DNA from: Thalassospira sp. MCCC 1A03138 | GTDB taxonomy: Bacteria; Pseudomonadota; Alphaproteobacteria; Rhodospirillales; Thalassospiraceae | Direction: 5' to 3' | DNA length: 64,000 nucleotides | NCBI RefSeq assembly: GCF_002115785.1 | Contig: NZ_JFJY01000004.1 | Span: 62,001 to 126,000, forward strand | Shown here: piece after piece, positions 61,758 through 64,000 of the stretch | How positions within the stretch are numbered: position 1 is the first letter of the stretch | How the letters are laid out: each line of letters starts with the position of its first letter | Position numbers and translations under genes: made by a program | Notes under the pieces: model-generated | The model's database searches: none | What the model was told of the DNA's origin: nothing | Seen by the model: the letters and a program-made list of their open reading frames with translations, nothing else

Positions 61758-63964
61758 GTGCTAACGATTTCAACACCCCGATCACGCCGGAACTGGTCAA
61801 GGAACACGGGCTGAACGAGGAAGAGTACAAACTCGTCCTCGAAATCATGGGCCGTGAACCCAACATCAACGAGCTTGGCATTTTCTCAGTCATGTGGTCA
61901 GAGCATTGCTCTTACAAATCATCGAAAAAATGGCTCAAAACCCTCCCGACGAAGGCCGACTGGGTCATTCAGGGACCGGGTGAAAATGCCGGTGTCATCG
62001 ACATTGGCGATGGGCAGGCCGCCGTCTTCAAGATGGAAAGCCACAATCACCCGTCCTTTATCGAACCCTATCAGGGTGCGGCAACAGGCGTTGGCGGCAT
62101 CATGCGCGATGTCTTCACCATGGGTGCCCGTCCGGTCGCAAACCTCAATGCACTGCGCTTTGGCGAACCGGATCATCCGAAAACCCGCCACCTGCTTAGC
62201 GGCGTGGTCGAGGGTATTGGCGGTTACGGCAACTGCATGGGTGTGCCGACCATCGGTGGGGAAACCAATTTCCACGCATCGTATAACGGCAATATCCTGG
62301 TCAATGCGATGACCGTGGGTCTGGCCGATGCCGACAACATCTTCTATTCCGCAGCAGCCGGTATCGGAAACCCGGTTGTCTATGTCGGTTCGAAAACCGG
62401 TCGAGACGGTATCCATGGTGCGACCATGGCCTCGGCCGAGTTTGATGATGACAGCGATGAAAAACGTCCTACCGTTCAGGTCGGCGATCCGTTCACCGAA
62501 AAGCTTCTGCTGGAAGCCTGCCTTGAACTGATGGCGACCGACATGATCGTCGCAATTCAGGACATGGGCGCGGCCGGTCTGACATCCTCCTCGTTCGAAA
62601 TGGCGTCCAAGGGTGGTGTCGGTGTCGAACTGTGGCTTGATAAAGTCCCGATGCGCGAAGAAGGCATGACCCCCTACGAACTGATGCTTTCAGAATCGCA
62701 GGAACGCATGCTGATGGTCCTGAAACCCGGTTGCGAAGACGCCGCCAAGGCGATCTTTGACAAATGGGAACTCGACTTTGCCGTCATCGGTATCCTGACT
62801 GATACCAAACGCATGGTTCTGAAATGGCATGGCGAGGTTGCAGGCGACCTGCCGATTGACCCGCTGGCCGAGGCATCGCCTGAATATGACCGTCCGTGGG
62901 AACCGACCCCGAAGCAGGACCGTATTGATCCGGCCAGCATTTCGGGCAAGGTCAGCCATGTCGATGCGCTTAAAACCCTGATGGCGTCGTCCGATCTGGC
63001 ATCGCGTCGCTGGATCTGGGAACAGTATGACCATCTGGTCATGGGCAACACGATTGTCCGCCCGGGTGGTGATGCCGGTGTCGTGCGCGTTTCGGGCACG
63101 AACAAGGGCATTGCAGCCACCACCGACTGCACCCCTCGCTATGTCATGGCCGATCCGGTCGAGGGCGGCAAACAGGCCGTTGCCGAAGCCTATCGCAATC
63201 TGGTTGCAACTGGTGCCAAGCCGCTTGCGATCACGGATAACATGAATTTCGGCAACCCGGAACGCCCGCGCATCATGGGTCAGTTTGTTGGCGCTTGTCA
63301 GGGCATTGCCGAGGCCTGCATCGCACTCGACTTCCCGGTCGTTTCGGGCAACGTGTCGCTGTATAACGAAACCAATGGCGTCGGTATCATGCCGACCCCG
63401 GCAATCGGCGGCGTTGGGGTGATTTCCGATCTGGGCCATCATGCCACCATCGCCATCAAACGCGATGACAGTGCGTTGATCATGATCGGTGCCGCGACCG
63501 GTGAACTTGGTCAGTCGCTGTATCTTAAAACCATTGAGGGCCGCGAAGAAGGCGCCCCGCCGCCGGTCGACCTGAATGCGGAAAAACGGGCTGGTACGCT
63601 GGTGCGCGAACTGATCGAGCTTGGTTTGGTACGTACTTGCCATGATATCGCCGATGGCGGCCTTCTGGTTGCAGTTGCCGAGATGAGCCTTGCCGGCAAT
63701 ATCGGTGCCGACCTGCACCTGCCGGAATCCGGCAGCGAAGTCGCATGGCTGTTTGGCGAGGATCAGGGCCGTTATGTGATCGCCACCCGCGATCCGGACA
63801 AGGTCCTGAACGCGGCGGGCAGCGCAAATGTCGCCGCGGTCATCATCGGTCAGGCCGGGGGCGATGCGGTTACCATTGATGGTGGTGCCAAGGTATCCCT
63901 TGCCGAACTGCGCCAACTGAACGAAGGCTGGATGCCATCCTATATGGCAGAAGCTGCTCAGTAA
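61754..63964 (+). CDS. purL: FGAM synthase large subunit PurL (short form)
   Basis: The 736-residue short-form PurL, which needs PurS and PurQ, converts FGAR to FGAM with ATP. Motifs: [77 protein letters not shown] and, in the second half, [20 protein letters not shown]. The start is GTG 61754, set by GGAGG upstream and by family length. Only about 36 bases follow in this window, so its downstream partner is unseen. Confidence 0.97.
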   Translation: MSANDFNTPITPELVKEHGLNEEEYKLVLEIMGREPNINELGIFSVMWSEHCSYKSSKKWLKTLPTKADWVIQGPGENAGVIDIGDGQAAVFKMESHNHPSFIEPYQGAATGVGGIMRDVFTMGARPVANLNALRFGEPDHPKTRHLLSGVVEGIGGYGNCMGVPTIGGETNFHASYNGNILVNAMTVGLADADNIFYSAAAGIGNPVVYVGSKTGRDGIHGATMASAEFDDDSDEKRPTVQVGDPFTEKLLLEACLELMATDMIVAIQDMGAAGLTSSSFEMASKGGVGVELWLDKVPMREEGMTPYELMLSESQERMLMVLKPGCEDAAKAIFDKWELDFAVIGILTDTKRMVLKWHGEVAGDLPIDPLAEASPEYDRPWEPTPKQDRIDPASISGKVSHVDALKTLMASSDLASRRWIWEQYDHLVMGNTIVRPGGDAGVVRVSGTNKGIAATTDCTPRYVMADPVEGGKQAVAEAYRNLVATGAKPLAITDNMNFGNPERPRIMGQFVGACQGIAEACIALDFPVVSGNVSLYNETNGVGIMPTPAIGGVGVISDLGHHATIAIKRDDSALIMIGAATGELGQSLYLKTIEGREEGAPPPVDLNAEKRAGTLVRELIELGLVRTCHDIADGGLLVAVAEMSLAGNIGADLHLPESGSEVAWLFGEDQGRYVIATRDPDKVLNAAGSANVAAVIIGQAGGDAVTIDGGAKVSLAELRQLNEGWMPSYMAEAAQ

Positions 63965-64000
63965 GCTGCCTTCGCGACAAAACCAAAACCCCGTTAGAGA

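Noticed and set aside
62690..63916. 408-codon minus-strand frame opposite purL
   Set aside because: Antisense shadow of purL, whose motifs run through the whole length.

Overview
The window is a 64 kb chromosomal piece of an alphaproteobacterium. The best guess is a marine member of the Rhodospirillales close to Thalassospira. This rests on gene order (ubiG-lysC-ptsP; comF, grxC, nitrilase and DUF1178 on one strand; sfsA-map-radC; DUF1476 beside purC-purS-purQ-purL), protein style and moderate G+C. The genus is an inference. I found no rRNA, tRNA, CRISPR array, prophage or insertion sequence.

Layout. 1-6560 (minus strand): lysC, a nitronate monooxygenase-like gene, ptsP, rodZ and the start of ispG. 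6991-27366: conserved housekeeping genes (ubiG, DUF1178, nitrilase, grxC, comF, an NDUFAF5-like methyltransferase, sfsA, map, radC) that look like a familiar alphaproteobacterial cluster opened up by accessory modules. The modules are phoX with a YHS protein; a GntR regulator with an EctD-like dioxygenase and a SAF-domain dehydrogenase; a nitronate monooxygenase with a LysR regulator; and a LysR regulator with a glutathione transferase and a PNPOx-FNR-ferredoxin fusion.

27324-33662 (minus strand): the most unusual part. Four consecutive paralogous AraC-type regulators, each with an N-terminal multi-pass membrane domain, are followed by a MipA/OmpV outer-membrane protein, possibly as one transcription unit. 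34256-39777: a complete oligopeptide ABC importer (SBP, two permeases, two ATPases) with a strong stem-loop after the SBP gene. 39852-46133 (minus strand): an ECF sigma factor, FecR, STN-type TonB receptor and HtrA/DegP-like protease locus, with a perfect 22-bp palindrome upstream of the sigma gene.

46261-53161: an ada gene overlapping a 2OG-Fe(II) oxygenase gene, a frameshifted SDR gene, a GAF/HD-GYP protein with a large insertion, and a secreted MBL-fold hydrolase divergent from a LysR gene. 53377-63964: purB, a LysR/EamA exporter pair, a lone CTP-synthase-like amidotransferase domain lacking its usual catalytic His, an orphan LuxR-type response regulator, the DUF1476 (F1-ATPase zeta inhibitor) gene, an NRDE/TANGO2 protein, and purC-purS-purQ-purL.

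Genes were identified by reading translated sequence for family motifs; no database search was run. Start codons were set by ribosome-binding site and conserved N-terminus, and uncertain ones are flagged.
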